64,000 bases of DNA from Helicobacter sp. 13S00477-4. Lineage in GTDB: Bacteria > Campylobacterota > Campylobacteria > Campylobacterales > Helicobacteraceae. The stretch lies in contig NZ_MLAS01000001.1 in NCBI RefSeq assembly GCF_002272785.1, forward strand, positions 245,069 through 309,068, given 5' to 3'. Position numbers and translations under genes: made by a program. The stretch's first letter is position 1, and each line of letters begins with the position of its first letter. Of this stretch, positions 19,211 through 29,467 are shown piece by piece. The notes beneath the pieces were generated by a model that was not told the DNA's origin, searched no databases, and saw only the letters and a program-made list of their open reading frames with translations.

Positions 19211-20410
19211 TTACTCAATGATTTTTGTAACAACGCCTGCACCAACAGTACGTCCACCTTCTCTGATGGCGAATTTAGTTCCAAGCTCCAATGCAATCGG
19301 ACTGATCATTTCAACATTGATTTTGATATTATCTCCAGGCATGACCATCTCAACACCTTCAGGTAATTTGATAGAACCTGTTACATCTGTAGTCCTAACA
19401 TAAAATTGTGGTCTATATCCGTCAAAAAATGGAGTGTGTCTACCACCTTCTTCTTTTGAGAGGACATAAATTTCACCTTCAAATTTTTTGTGAGGAGTGA
19501 TAGAGCCGGGTTTACATAAAACCATACCTCTGATAACATCTTCTTTTTTAGTACCTCTCAAGAGGACACCAACATTATCTCCAGCTTCGCCTTTATCAAG
19601 CTCTTTTCTGAACATTTCTACACCAGTTACGGTTGTTTTCTGAGTATCCCTGATACCAACGATTTCAACCTCATCGCCAACTTTTACAACGCCTCTTTCA
19701 ATCCTGCCGGTAACAACAGTTCCACGACCTGCAATTGAAAAAACATCTTCAACAGGCATCAAAAAAGTCTTATCAGTATCTCTTTGTGGTGTTGGGATAT
19801 AATTATCAACCTCTGCCATCAATTTCAATACTTTTTCACCCCATTCACCAACATTACCACTCTTGGCTTCTTCTAATGCTTTGAGTGCAGAACCTGCAAC
19901 AATGGGAGTATCATCACCAGGGAATTCATAAGCACTCAAAAGCTCACGAACTTCCATTTCCACCAAATCAAGTAACTCTTGATCATCGACCATATCTTGT
20001 TTGTTCAAAAACACAACAATATAAGGTACGCCTACTTGTCTTGACAAAAGGATATGCTCTCTAGTTTGTGGCATAGGACCATCAGCTGCTGAAACAACCA
20101 AAATCGCACCATCCATTTGAGCAGCACCTGTGATCATATTTTTTACATAGTCAGCGTGTCCAGGGCAATCTACGTGAGCATAATGTCTATTTTCTGTTTC
20201 ATATTCAATATGAGAAGTTGCTATTGTAATACCCCTTTCTTTTTCTTCGGGTGCATTATCTATATTATCATAGTCTTTCATTTCTGCAAGACCTTTAAGA
20301 GATAGAACAGCAGAAATAGCGGCACTTAATGTAGTTTTACCATGGTCGACGTGTCCAATAGTCCCAATATTAACATGGGGTTTAGTTTTGACAAATTTTT
20401 CCTTCGCCAT
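19211..20410 (-). CDS. tuf: Translation elongation factor Tu
   Basis: 399 residues, full length. EF-Tu delivers aminoacyl-tRNA to the ribosome. P-loop GHVDHGKTT, effector region [18 protein letters not shown] and NKQD are in place, and domains 2 and 3 run to the end [10 protein letters not shown]. It is the only tuf in the window, 106 bp after tRNA-Thr(GGT), and probably shares the stable-RNA promoter upstream of the tRNA cluster. Confidence 0.99.
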   Translation of the reverse strand: MAKEKFVKTKPHVNIGTIGHVDHGKTTLSAAISAVLSLKGLAEMKDYDNIDNAPEEKERGITIATSHIEYETENRHYAHVDCPGHADYVKNMITGAAQMDGAILVVSAADGPMPQTREHILLSRQVGVPYIVVFLNKQDMVDDQELLDLVEMEVRELLSAYEFPGDDTPIVAGSALKALEEAKSGNVGEWGEKVLKLMAEVDNYIPTPQRDTDKTFLMPVEDVFSIAGRGTVVTGRIERGVVKVGDEVEIVGIRDTQKTTVTGVEMFRKELDKGEAGDNVGVLLRGTKKEDVIRGMVLCKPGSITPHKKFEGEIYVLSKEEGGRHTPFFDGYRPQFYVRTTDVTGSIKLPEGVEMVMPGDNIKINVEMISPIALELGTKFAIREGGRTVGAGVVTKIIE

Positions 20411-20516
20411 TTGTTTTCTCCTGAAAATTAAAATTTGAATTTTGATTTTAATAAAGATGTTCTTATAGCAATGTTAAAAAACGCATTAAAAACAAAATAC
20501 CAAAATCTAGAAAAAC

Positions 20517-20591
<75 letters not shown>

Positions 20592-20638
20592 AATTTTGGA
20601 GCTATAATGACTTTTTGTAGAAATTCAGCTCCCAGTTA

Positions 20639-20715
20639 TGGAGCGGGAAACGGGGCTCGAACCCGCGACCCTCAGCTTGGAAGGCTGATGCTCTAGCCAA
20701 CTGAGCTATTCCCGC
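20639..20715 (-). tRNA. tRNA-Gly (TCC anticodon)
   Basis: 77 nt with encoded CCA. Acceptor GCGGGAA pairs with TTCCCGC, and the anticodon loop CTTCCAA gives TCC. Confidence 0.97.
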
Positions 20716-20782
20716 ATCTTTAAAATCTAACAACTATAAATCAACACTCAATCACCTCAAAAACATTTTAAGATAGTATAAG

Positions 20783-20867
<85 letters not shown>

Positions 20868-20950
20868 AATACAACGATAATTTATAGTAAAACAACACTG
20901 GTCAAACACTGATTCAGAGAATATCTGTTTAAGGTTTGAAAAAAATACTA

Positions 20951-21026
20951 TGGAGCTGGTTAAGGGACTTGAACCCCCGGCCTGCTGCTTACAAGGCAGC
21001 TGCTCTACCAACTGAGCTAAACCAGC
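20951..21026 (-). tRNA. tRNA-Thr (TGT anticodon)
   Basis: 76 nt with encoded CCA. Acceptor GCTGGTT pairs with AACCAGC, and the anticodon loop CTTGTAA gives TGT. It is first in the cluster Thr-Tyr-Gly-Thr-tuf. Confidence 0.97.
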
Positions 21027-21068
21027 ACACACTCACAATTAATTATTATCTATTTAAAGTAAATGTAA

Positions 21069-21105
21069 GGGCGGAATTATAATATATTTATAAATCTTTT
21101 GTCAA
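21069..21105 (-). promoter_or_regulatory. Strong sigma-70 promoter of the tRNA-tuf operon
   Basis: On the minus strand TTGACA (21105-21100), an 18-bp spacer and TATAAT (21081-21076) are both perfect consensus boxes. A GC-rich discriminator TCCGCCC follows, the type seen at stringently controlled stable-RNA promoters. It ends about 40 bp ahead of tRNA-Thr(TGT). Confidence 0.8.
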
Positions 21106-21175
21106 GTGCTATTGAGCATTTCATTGAAAACATTGTTCCAAACAACTTTAAAAAAAATTTTATTTAAAATAATTA

Positions 21176-21190
21176 TAATATTGATTATTA
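21176..21190. promoter_or_regulatory. Fur box ahead of the TonB-dependent receptor
   Basis: TAATATTGATTATTA matches the H. pylori-type Fur consensus TAATAATnATTATTA at 13 of 14 fixed positions. It overlaps a TATAAT at 21174-21179 and lies 26 bp before the receptor start, a repressing position. Confidence 0.65.
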
Positions 21191-21216
21191 ATATTATATA
21201 TGAAGGATAAAATCTG

Positions 21217-23805
21217 ATGAAAAAAACCTTTTTTGTGATAGCTTTTAGCCTATTTATCTCATCAAAAATTGGCGTTGCAAGCAATCTAAACACTACAAAA
21301 ATCCAATCCTTTCAACTCCCAACTATCACTTTGAAAGCAAACCCTAAAGATAGCTACAACTTAAGCGGAGGTGGGCAAATAAATGAAAATTTCATTGATG
21401 ATTTCTTCAAAGGGAATGGTGATATTACTTCTTTGTTAAAAATCAACCCAAATATACAATTTGACAACAATCAATCAAGTTCAAGGAATCCGGGCGAAAT
21501 AGACCCGGCAAATATTTCTATCAATGGGGCACTTTATTATCAAAATAATTTTATGCTTGATGGAGTGAGTATCAATAATGATCTCAATCCTGCTTTTAAA
21601 AATCAAAATAGTGCTACAGATGTGCCTGGATTGTCTCAAAGATTAGACATTGATGTGTCCTTAATCAAATCAATCAATGTTTATGATAGCAATGTATCTG
21701 CAAGCTATGGGGGTTTTGAAGGTGGGGTTGTGGAAGCTATCACAAAAGACCCTGATAAAAATTTTAGTGCTAAAATATCTTATCAAACAACCTCTTCAGC
21801 GATGACTAAATACCATATTGGCTCCTTATCACAAGAAGATTTCAATAATTCTACCACTAGCTCAGCAGAACCTGTATTTGTCAAACAAATCATCCGTGCA
21901 AATGTCAATGGATATGTGAGTGAAAATCTTGGGCTTATCGCAAGTTTTACCACTACCCAATCAACCATCCCTCTAAAACACTATAATTCAAAAATTTACC
22001 CCAATCCACCAACCAAAGACCAACATCGCAGCATTTATAATTACTTTTTCAAATTGACCTATAACCCTATACAAAATCTATTTTTAGAAGCAATTGCCAC
22101 CTATGCACCTCAAGACAATCAATACTTCATCATGAATACAAAAGATTCTGATTTCAATATCCAATCAGGAGGTATCCAAGCAACACTGAAAGAAAAATAT
22201 ATCTTTAGTTTTGGGAACTGGAGCAATGATTTGAATTTTTCAAATCTCTCAAACAATAGAAAATCTAAAACAAATTATTATAAATCTTGGTTTTATTCAG
22301 CAGAAAAAAATTACTCTCCTGTTTTTGGTGAGTCTAGCTCAGAAGGCTCTTGGGGAAATATAAAAGAAAATCAAATGACTTTAAATTTCAAAAGTGATTT
22401 CAACTTTAATGAAATCTCACTTTGGCATAGCTCACATAACTTTAACTTCGGTATCTCTATAGGTTATACAAATGCGTATTATCAAAGGATCCAAGATGCC
22501 TATAGTGGATCACAACAAACTGGTATCCTCAATGTTGAGGATAAATGTGTTGAAAATGAGTTTTGTTCTAATTCACCTAGCATAAGACTCAATCCAAAAA
22601 CAAAAACTTTCATCAAATATGCAGGTGGGCAATTTTTCAAACGTCTCAATGTATATGAAAAAGGCAAAATCAATCTTGATAACTTGAGTTATGCTGCTTA
22701 TATAGAAGATGATATGCAAATATATAAAATTCATTTTCGTCCAGGCATAAGACTTGATGGCGATACTTATATGGATAAAATCACTTTTGCTCCAAGAATG
22801 GCAGTGCGTTATGAAGTCTTTAAAAATCAATATACAAGCACCAATCTGATCGCAGGATACAATCGCTATTATGGCAGGAATCTTTTTGCTTATAGACTCT
22901 ATGATGGCAGGAATGCGTTAATGAAAGAATACATAAGGACTTCTCCACTCACCGACTGGAAAAATGCCACACTCATAACCAATAAAAGTAATGTAAAGTT
23001 TTCTCAACTCAAAGTCCCTTATAATGATGAATTTGTAGCGGGGATTTCTCAAAATTTTTGGAATTTTGAAAGTAATTTTAAATATGTCAGGAGGAATGGA
23101 CGCGATCAAATCACAAAAGTAAGTGCCAATATAGCTAAGCTCTCTATCACTCCAGATTATGATTCGATTTGCATTGGTAAAACCTGTTTGCCAAGATATT
23201 CTATTTATACCAATAATGGCAAAAGCAATAGCGACATCTTCACGTTCAATCTTTCTACAACAAAACCATTTGAATTTTTGCACACTTACCATTCTTTCTT
23301 AATGGGGATTGATTTTAGCATCATCAAAAGGGATTTTGAAAACTACATTGAAAGTATGAACAAAAGCCAATATGAAGACACTCAAATCCTCTATGATGGA
23401 AAAAAAATATTGTTTTCACAACTCCCTGCTAGCAATTTTGCCAAACCTTGGACAGGAAGATTTACAACTATTTCGCAATTCCCTCTAACACCTTTTATAT
23501 TCACGTGGACAAATTTTTTCAATTATTCTTCCGGATTTAAAAATACCGTTCAAACTGCTTATGCTAAACCGACAAACAAAAATCAAAAATTAAGTCAAAG
23601 CGGGTTTGATGAATACAAAACAATATATTTCAGAGATTCTTTCAGCTGGGATACACATATAGGAACAGAAATAAAAATGAGTGGGAAAAATAAGCTATTT
23701 TTTAATCTAGATATTTACAACCTCTTGGATAATATCAATATCATTGCAAGCAATACTTATCAATTAGGCAGGCAATTTTGGATACAAATAGGGTATGAAT
23801 ATTGA
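21217..23805 (+). CDS. TonB-dependent outer-membrane receptor (probable iron-compound uptake)
   Basis: 862 residues with a signal peptide (MKKTFFVIAFSLFIS, cleavage near GVAS). A TonB-box-like stretch LPTITLKA follows, then a plug domain with ISINGA and FMLDGVSINND, and a long Asn/Tyr/Phe-rich region of the 22-strand barrel ending with an aromatic residue pair (GYEY), as outer-membrane barrels do. Such receptors use TonB-ExbBD energy to pull in ferric chelates, haem or other scarce ligands. The Fur box overlapping its promoter supports iron. Substrate is not identifiable: plug and barrel resemble FecA/FrpB-like proteins only in general form. It is a single gene, convergent with the restriction gene 20 bp beyond its stop. 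Confidence 0.9.
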   Translation: MKKTFFVIAFSLFISSKIGVASNLNTTKIQSFQLPTITLKANPKDSYNLSGGGQINENFIDDFFKGNGDITSLLKINPNIQFDNNQSSSRNPGEIDPANISINGALYYQNNFMLDGVSINNDLNPAFKNQNSATDVPGLSQRLDIDVSLIKSINVYDSNVSASYGGFEGGVVEAITKDPDKNFSAKISYQTTSSAMTKYHIGSLSQEDFNNSTTSSAEPVFVKQIIRANVNGYVSENLGLIASFTTTQSTIPLKHYNSKIYPNPPTKDQHRSIYNYFFKLTYNPIQNLFLEAIATYAPQDNQYFIMNTKDSDFNIQSGGIQATLKEKYIFSFGNWSNDLNFSNLSNNRKSKTNYYKSWFYSAEKNYSPVFGESSSEGSWGNIKENQMTLNFKSDFNFNEISLWHSSHNFNFGISIGYTNAYYQRIQDAYSGSQQTGILNVEDKCVENEFCSNSPSIRLNPKTKTFIKYAGGQFFKRLNVYEKGKINLDNLSYAAYIEDDMQIYKIHFRPGIRLDGDTYMDKITFAPRMAVRYEVFKNQYTSTNLIAGYNRYYGRNLFAYRLYDGRNALMKEYIRTSPLTDWKNATLITNKSNVKFSQLKVPYNDEFVAGISQNFWNFESNFKYVRRNGRDQITKVSANIAKLSITPDYDSICIGKTCLPRYSIYTNNGKSNSDIFTFNLSTTKPFEFLHTYHSFLMGIDFSIIKRDFENYIESMNKSQYEDTQILYDGKKILFSQLPASNFAKPWTGRFTTISQFPLTPFIFTWTNFFNYSSGFKNTVQTAYAKPTNKNQKLSQSGFDEYKTIYFRDSFSWDTHIGTEIKMSGKNKLFFNLDIYNLLDNINIIASNTYQLGRQFWIQIGYEY

Positions 23806-23825
23806 GCATGATTAATTATGATATT

Positions 23826-24614
23826 TTAATTTATAAGTTCATTGTATTTTCTAAAATAATCATCAATCTCTGCCCTAAGTTCTAAGCCTACACTTTCAAA
23901 AATATCCAATAATTCTAAATATGTCCCTTGTCCACCCAAAAAATCCCAAAATTCTTCACCTACTTTAAGCTCATTATCTAGGTCTAACATACCAGCCATT
24001 GTCCAACGATTATATGCTCTAGGCTCATAAGGATTATAAGGGATAGCAATGAGTGTGTTGATTTCTGTTTGTGGTTTTTCAAACAATATACATGCTACCC
24101 ATTCTAAAAGTGTACGTTTAAACTCTTTAAAACTACCCTTGTTTGGTTTGGCAGTTTTTATATCAATCAAATAAATTTTATCATCATGAGTATGCAAGCA
24201 AATATCAACTTTAGTAGGCTTTATCTTTCTTATTTCACCACTCCTGCAAACCTTTCTAATGGATTGGATTTCATGATTTTTATCTGGTTTTGAATTAGCC
24301 ACGGTTAAATCATCCATAATATCTTGGATAACTCGTTGTGCTTGAGTGCTAATCGCTGAACCAACCACGGTTTGTAATTTTGCTTCTTTAAACTGAGTTT
24401 TGGCTAATTCTAAAGCAACTGGCTCAAATATTGTAGTGCCAAAATTAGTATTAAGCGAATGGATAAAAGAAAACAAAGCTATTCTATCTTTGCCTAACAA
24501 TCTCATATGAAAAGGCATAAAAGTTGTTTCAGGTTGATAATTTTGAAATTTATTACGTAAACTATTCTTCAAAACATTTTTAATATCTTCTGATTGTTGA
24601 TGAGTCAAAAACAT
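23826..24614 (-). CDS. Type II restriction endonuclease, TdeIII family
   Basis: 262 residues. The sequence agrees over its length with what I recall of TdeIII-family enzymes: MPFHxRLLGKDRxALFSFIHSLNT near 33-56, the TLLEWVA stretch, and LIAIPYNPYEPRAYNRWTM in the last third. A PD-D/ExK-like nuclease core is visible as D137 in TKVDIC and D151-x-K153 in LIDIKTAKP. TdeIII cuts GGNCC as I recall it; specificity here is inferred. Its ATG overlaps the methyltransferase stop by one base (TAATG), so translation is probably coupled and nuclease follows methylase. Confidence 0.85.
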   Translation of the reverse strand: MFLTHQQSEDIKNVLKNSLRNKFQNYQPETTFMPFHMRLLGKDRIALFSFIHSLNTNFGTTIFEPVALELAKTQFKEAKLQTVVGSAISTQAQRVIQDIMDDLTVANSKPDKNHEIQSIRKVCRSGEIRKIKPTKVDICLHTHDDKIYLIDIKTAKPNKGSFKEFKRTLLEWVACILFEKPQTEINTLIAIPYNPYEPRAYNRWTMAGMLDLDNELKVGEEFWDFLGGQGTYLELLDIFESVGLELRAEIDDYFRKYNELIN

Positions 24615-26236
24615 TAGATTTTCACTTTAGATTTTAAATGAAAAATAGTTTCACAATAAGCTCTTCTATCTTTTTCAGTGCGATTCAATACGGGTCGTTT
24701 GAACTCATTGACTATTTTCATATCAGATTTTTTAGCGATGGTAGGGTATAAATTATATTTATCATTGGCGACTAAAAATACATTATAATCATCAGCAAAA
24801 AATCTTTTGCTATTGTTCAAAACATCTGCTATAGCATCGATATAACTATCTCTAGCTGCCTTGCCTTGTCCCTTAAAAAGGGGTCCAATTTCTAAATCAT
24901 CGTTGCGTTTAAAACCAAACAAATCATATGCGTAAGCATGTTGTTGATGGTAATCAATCAAGCCAACATAAGGAGGGGATGAAAAAATACCTTTGATTTT
25001 TTGTTTTTTTATCAATTCTGCTAAAAATGATTTTTTCTTTTGTAATTCAAATAAAATCTCTATCGTGCGACTATCACCAGTCAAACAATATTGATAAGTA
25101 TTCGTACGCAAGGTATCAAAGTGCTTAAGTCGCTTTAAGGTATCCTTGCTATAAGTTTGCCACCATTTCAAAATAGAAAAAAGTGGCTTGCAGATTTTTC
25201 CATGCTTGCTGCAATAATAAGGAGCTATAACTGGATTTATCAAAGTAGCAAGATCAGCATGAGTAGTTGCCCTACAACTACGTACAGTACGACTTAAAAT
25301 TAAGCTAATTATTTGTTTAGTGTTTGAATCAGTGATTTGTTTGATTCCATCAAGTGCTATATTGATTTCTTTTCTAATATGAACCAAATACCATTTATCT
25401 AAAAAATTATTTATGCTACTTTGTTGTAGCTCAATTTTATATTTATCAATGAGTTTATGATAAATAGATAAAAATTCCTCTTCTTTCTCTCTTCCATAAA
25501 TTGTCTCATTGATTTGTTTTTGTCTGAGTTTGTATTTATAATCTGGTGAGGGAAAATACAAACTATTGAACTCATAGAGTTCTTTCAACAATTCATTTTC
25601 AAATTCAATAATAGAAGAATTATTTAAAAATATATTTAATTGAGTAGTTATTTTATTAAGCTCTTGCTCAACATCAATCAAATTGTAAATAGCTACCTTG
25701 CCATTGGCTATCAAAGCATTAAAAGCAGATATATCTATTCCAAGGGCATTAAGTCCCAATTCATTTGCTTGCACCATAGTTGTACCACTGCCACTAAATG
25801 GATCTAGCACGATATCACCAGATTCAAAATAACTTTCAGTTTTAAAACTATCAGTCCTGCTATCTAAAAAATACTCAACTAATTGAGGGATAAATTTACC
25901 TTTATATGGATGCAATCTATGTACATGCTTGGTAGTTTCACTTTCTTTATACTTATCAAAAGATAATGTCCAATTCAAATCACTACCTAATTCCTCTTTA
26001 TAGATTATCTCACGACTATCCCTATAAGATTGATAATATTTTGTCAAATCATATTTATTGATTTTAACTATGCCACTATCATCTGTTATTTTTTTAACTC
26101 GTCCATACTGAATAAGATAAGATATATTAGAAATAGTAATATTTCTTCCCATAAATTCAGTTGCAAATTTGCTAGCTTCTTTTATGGTTAATAAATCCGT
26201 TTTTGGGGTATTATCAAATAATGGTTCACTATACAT
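24614..26236 (-). CDS. Site-specific DNA methyltransferase of the TdeIII-type system, with N-terminal helix-turn-helix
   Basis: About 540 residues from ATG 26236. A frame extended to TTG 26287 adds 17 residues but crosses the promoter, so it is rejected. The SAM-binding motif I DPFSGSGTT is near residue 145 and the catalytic SSPPY near 416; SPPY motifs belong to N4-cytosine or N6-adenine amino methyltransferases. The first 75 residues (LTIKEASKFA, INKYDLTKYYQSY) look like an excisionase/MerR-type winged helix and could bind DNA. There is no ribosome site before the ATG: a minus-10 box ends 6 bp upstream, so the message is probably leaderless. An inverted repeat overlaps the promoter. It protects host DNA from the downstream nuclease. 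Confidence 0.88.
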   Translation of the reverse strand: MYSEPLFDNTPKTDLLTIKEASKFATEFMGRNITISNISYLIQYGRVKKITDDSGIVKINKYDLTKYYQSYRDSREIIYKEELGSDLNWTLSFDKYKESETTKHVHRLHPYKGKFIPQLVEYFLDSRTDSFKTESYFESGDIVLDPFSGSGTTMVQANELGLNALGIDISAFNALIANGKVAIYNLIDVEQELNKITTQLNIFLNNSSIIEFENELLKELYEFNSLYFPSPDYKYKLRQKQINETIYGREKEEEFLSIYHKLIDKYKIELQQSSINNFLDKWYLVHIRKEINIALDGIKQITDSNTKQIISLILSRTVRSCRATTHADLATLINPVIAPYYCSKHGKICKPLFSILKWWQTYSKDTLKRLKHFDTLRTNTYQYCLTGDSRTIEILFELQKKKSFLAELIKKQKIKGIFSSPPYVGLIDYHQQHAYAYDLFGFKRNDDLEIGPLFKGQGKAARDSYIDAIADVLNNSKRFFADDYNVFLVANDKYNLYPTIAKKSDMKIVNEFKRPVLNRTEKDRRAYCETIFHLKSKVKI

Positions 26237-26271
26237 TGGATTATTATATAATAAAATCCAATAATCCACAA
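26237..26271 (-). promoter_or_regulatory. Methyltransferase promoter with overlapping operator-like inverted repeat
   Basis: On the minus strand TTGTGG (26271-26266), 17 bp and TATAAT (26248-26243) lie so close to ATG 26236 that transcription should begin at or next to the start codon. A 9-bp inverted repeat, TGGATTATT and AATAATCCA with 14 bp between (26237-26245 and 26260-26268), touches the minus-35 box and covers the minus-10. A dimer bound here would block the promoter. Confidence 0.6.
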
Positions 26272-26369
26272 CTTTGAATACAAACAAGCATGAGTATCAA
26301 ACATCATAAATATAGATACTTTAATCTATATTTTTATATAATTTTAAATTATAATTGAGGGAATCCAAA

Positions 26370-27767
26370 ATGACAATAGCTATCCTTTGTGGTGGTTCTG
26401 GCACAAGGCTTTGGCCACTTTCACGTTCTTTATTACCCAAGCAATTTACTCCATTGCTTGATGATACTTCATTTTTTACACAAACCTTACGACGCAATGC
26501 AATGCTTACAAAAACTTTTGATACACATTTTCAAATCATAGCCAATCAAGATCATTACTTCCTTGCTCAAGACCATTCAAAAAACACAGGTATTGAGATT
26601 GAAAACTATATTTTAGAATCTATTGGCAAAAATACTGCACCTGCTTTGATATTCAGTGCATTCAATAGCATTGAAAAATATGGAAAAGATGAAATCATTT
26701 TAGCTTTGCCAAGCGACCATTTAATAAAAGATATGAAAAACTATCAAAAAGCTATACAAAAAGCTCTAGAACTTGCAGGAAAAAATCACTTAGTAACCTT
26801 TGGTATAAAACCCTCAAGCCCGCATACAGGATATGGATATATCCAATGCCAAAATGAAAATGATGTTTTGAAATTTGTCGAAAAACCAAGTCTTGAACTT
26901 GCCAAAACATATCTTGAAGAAAAAAATTATTTTTGGAATAGTGGGATGTTTTGCTTCAAAGCTTCCGTATTACTTGATGAATTAGAAAAATATGCAAAAG
27001 AACTACTCACAACCTGCAAAAAAGTCTATGATCATTCAAAAAAAGAGGGTGGATACATCCGTTTAGACCCTGAATTATCAAAAAAAATCCCTGATATTAG
27101 TATTGATTATGCCCTGATGGAAAAAAGTTCTAATGTAAAATGTGTAATAGGAGAATTTTTGTGGAATGATATAGGAAGCTTTGAATCTTTAAGCGAGGAA
27201 TGGGAAAAAGATGCTCAGGATAATGCTTCAAAAAATACATTGATCGCAAAAGAATCTAAAAACAATTTTGTGATATCAGATAAAATCGTTGCTACTATTG
27301 GCATAGATGATTTGATTGTCATTGATACAAAAGATTCTTTACTGATAGCAAAAAAAGGGCAATCACAAAAGATAAAAGATATTGTCGAAGAACTCAAAAA
27401 AAATCATCCAGAAATAATTAAAATTCACACAACTGCATATCGCCCTTGGGGAAACTATAGCGTTTTGCTTGAATCTAACGGATATAAAATCAAACAAATC
27501 ATTGTCAAACCAAAATCTCGTCTAAGTTTACAAAAACATTTTCACCGCAATGAACATTGGGTCGTGGTGAGTGGGAGTGCTATTGTAACCATAGGAGAAA
27601 AAGAAATATTCCTCAAAGCCAATGAATCTACTTATATTCCAATGGGGCAAGCCCATCGTTTAGAAAATCCCGGAAAAATTGATCTGGAAGTGATTGAAAT
27701 CCAAGTCGGAGAATACCTAGGAGAAGATGATATTATCCGTATAGAAGATGATTTCAGACGATGTTAA
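26370..27767 (+). CDS. manC: Mannose-1-phosphate guanylyltransferase / mannose-6-phosphate isomerase
   Basis: 465 residues from ATG 26370 (ribosome site TGAGGGAA); a TTG 15 bases earlier would lose that spacing. Residues 1-18 hold the nucleotide-binding GGSGTRLWPLSR. FVEKP and WNSGMFCF mark the sugar-nucleotide transferase domain. The last 120 residues form the cupin isomerase domain (RPWGNYSVL, KPKSRLSLQKHFHRNEHW). It makes GDP-mannose, the precursor of GDP-fucose and mannose units for Lewis-type O-antigen or other surface glycans. It stands alone, with its stop overlapping that of convergent nusB by three bases. Confidence 0.96.
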   Translation: MTIAILCGGSGTRLWPLSRSLLPKQFTPLLDDTSFFTQTLRRNAMLTKTFDTHFQIIANQDHYFLAQDHSKNTGIEIENYILESIGKNTAPALIFSAFNSIEKYGKDEIILALPSDHLIKDMKNYQKAIQKALELAGKNHLVTFGIKPSSPHTGYGYIQCQNENDVLKFVEKPSLELAKTYLEEKNYFWNSGMFCFKASVLLDELEKYAKELLTTCKKVYDHSKKEGGYIRLDPELSKKIPDISIDYALMEKSSNVKCVIGEFLWNDIGSFESLSEEWEKDAQDNASKNTLIAKESKNNFVISDKIVATIGIDDLIVIDTKDSLLIAKKGQSQKIKDIVEELKKNHPEIIKIHTTAYRPWGNYSVLLESNGYKIKQIIVKPKSRLSLQKHFHRNEHWVVVSGSAIVTIGEKEIFLKANESTYIPMGQAHRLENPGKIDLEVIEIQVGEYLGEDDIIRIEDDFRRC

Positions 27768-28195
27768 ATAGATTTTTTTGAGTCTGTTATGTCTTGTCTG
27801 CAGATTTTATGCAAGGCATCTAAGACTCCATTGATAAATTTAGGTGCGTTATCCCCACCATATATTTTGCCTAATTCTACGGCTTCATTGATGATAACTG
27901 GCGAATCTGTTTGTGTGAATCTTATTTCAAAAGCCCCTAAACGCAATATTGCTCTTTCCATACCCCCAAGCCTTCCAAAATCCCAATCCTTTAAGTGTGC
28001 TTTGATAAGCTCATCAAGCTCATCTAAGTGATCCAAAACACCCTTAAAAAGTTCTAATGCAAACTCTTGTTGCTTATTTTTTATTTTCTTCTCCTCTAAT
28101 AGGCTTTTGGCAAAATTATCAATCTTTGTATTGCCACTATCATAAGCATAAAGAAGTCCTGTTACCGCTTCTCTAGCTTGAGTCCTAGTCGCCAT
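27764..28195 (-). CDS. nusB: Transcription antitermination factor NusB
   Basis: 143 residues from ATG 28195 ([11 protein letters not shown]), or 145 from an ATG six bases earlier. NusB with NusE (S10) binds boxA in rRNA leaders. The all-helical fold is recognisable from the ends ([22 protein letters not shown]). The start overlaps the end of ribH. Last gene of can-kdsA-ribH-nusB. Confidence 0.95.
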   Translation of the reverse strand: MATRTQAREAVTGLLYAYDSGNTKIDNFAKSLLEEKKIKNKQQEFALELFKGVLDHLDELDELIKAHLKDWDFGRLGGMERAILRLGAFEIRFTQTDSPVIINEAVELGKIYGGDNAPKFINGVLDALHKICRQDITDSKKSI

Positions 28196-28664
28196 ATTCA
28201 ACCAATTTTTTATAAAGATTTATCAATTCTATTAAAGCATTCATCGCTTCAAAACCTTTATTACCTGCCTTACTCCCTGCTCTCTCAATAGCTTGCTCAA
28301 TGCTATCTGTTGTCAAAACACCAAAACTCACAGGTATATTATATTTGAGCGTCGTGTTTGCTATACCTTTGGTGGCTTCAGCACTCACATAATCAAAATG
28401 GGGTGTCCCACCCCTAATGATAGCACCTAATGTGCAAATACCATCATATTTAGCACTACCAAGCACCCTGTCTAAAACAAATGGTAGCTCATAAGCACCA
28501 GGGACTAAAATCAAATCAAGATTTTTCTCATCACCATTATGACGTAAAAAACTATCTTGAGCCCCTTCTATCAATCTATCAGTAATGATATGATTGAATC
28601 TTGAAGCAATGATTGCGACTTTTTCATCCCCGTTTAAATTAATTTTGCCTTCTATTGTATTCAT
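28185..28664 (-). CDS. ribH: 6,7-dimethyl-8-ribityllumazine synthase
   Basis: 159 residues. It condenses 5-amino-6-ribitylaminouracil with dihydroxybutanone phosphate, the penultimate step of riboflavin synthesis. VASRFN-like [37 protein letters not shown] and [11 protein letters not shown] are the family motifs. Its start overlaps the kdsA stop by 4 bases. Confidence 0.98.
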   Translation of the reverse strand: MNTIEGKINLNGDEKVAIIASRFNHIITDRLIEGAQDSFLRHNGDEKNLDLILVPGAYELPFVLDRVLGSAKYDGICTLGAIIRGGTPHFDYVSAEATKGIANTTLKYNIPVSFGVLTTDSIEQAIERAGSKAGNKGFEAMNALIELINLYKKLVEYGD

Positions 28665-29467
28665 TTCAAACCTCCTTGTATATATAAAATTTCATCAATC
28701 AATGCAGGTAGTTTATCAACAGCAACCATATTAGGTCCATCGCTAAGTGCATTTTTTGGATCAGGGTGGGTTTCCATAAAAAATCCATCTACGCCTACAG
28801 CAGCAGCAGCCCTTGAAAGGTAAGGGACAAAAGAACTATCACCACTAGTTTTTCCATCCCCACCACCAGGCATTTGCACACTATGAGTAGCATCAAAAAT
28901 AACCGGAGCAAATCTCCTCATTATAACCAAACTCCTCATATCCACGACTAAATTGCCATACCCAAAACTCGAACCACGTTCACAAAGCCAAACATTATAT
29001 TTTTGTGCCTCATCATATTCAACCCTATCACCACCTCTAGTTTTAATGGCTTTAAGTACAGAATATTTCATATCTGCAGGATTCATAAATTGTCCCTTTT
29101 TGATATTGATAATCCTATCAGTTTTAGCTACACTGACTATCAAATCAGTCTGTCTGCATAAAAATGCAGGTATTTGAATGATATCTGCTACTTGTGCAAT
29201 CTTTTGGGCTTGAAAACTTTCATGAATATCTGTGATGATTTTGTAACCAAATTCTTTTTTAATCTGAGCTAGCATTTCCAAACCAGCATCAAGACCCGGA
29301 CCACGATAACTTTCAAGACTAGTACGATTAGCTTTATCAAAACTTGCTTTAAAATAAAAATCTATTTTAGGGTTATGAGCCAAGCCTTTCAATGCCAAAG
29401 CAACATCATATAAATTTTCATAACTTTCTATCACACAAGGACCACTCAAAAGTATCATTTTAGTCAT
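28661..29467 (-). CDS. kdsA: 3-deoxy-D-manno-octulosonate 8-phosphate (Kdo-8-P) synthase
   Basis: 268 residues. It joins phosphoenolpyruvate and arabinose 5-phosphate to give Kdo-8-P for the LPS inner core. SGPCVIES near the N-terminus, [12 protein letters not shown], the ITDIHE segment, and [10 protein letters not shown] are typical, as are CERGSSFGY and the METHPDP end. The probable Kdo-removing pair lies at 53986-55679. Start overlaps the can stop by 4 bases. Confidence 0.98.
   Translation of the reverse strand: MTKMILLSGPCVIESYENLYDVALALKGLAHNPKIDFYFKASFDKANRTSLESYRGPGLDAGLEMLAQIKKEFGYKIITDIHESFQAQKIAQVADIIQIPAFLCRQTDLIVSVAKTDRIINIKKGQFMNPADMKYSVLKAIKTRGGDRVEYDEAQKYNVWLCERGSSFGYGNLVVDMRSLVIMRRFAPVIFDATHSVQMPGGGDGKTSGDSSFVPYLSRAAAAVGVDGFFMETHPDPKNALSDGPNMVAVDKLPALIDEILYIQGGLK

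Noticed and set aside
24614..26287. Longer methyltransferase beginning at TTG 26287
   Set aside because: The added 17 residues are read from the promoter and inverted repeat; ATG 26236 has a minus-10 box at leaderless distance.
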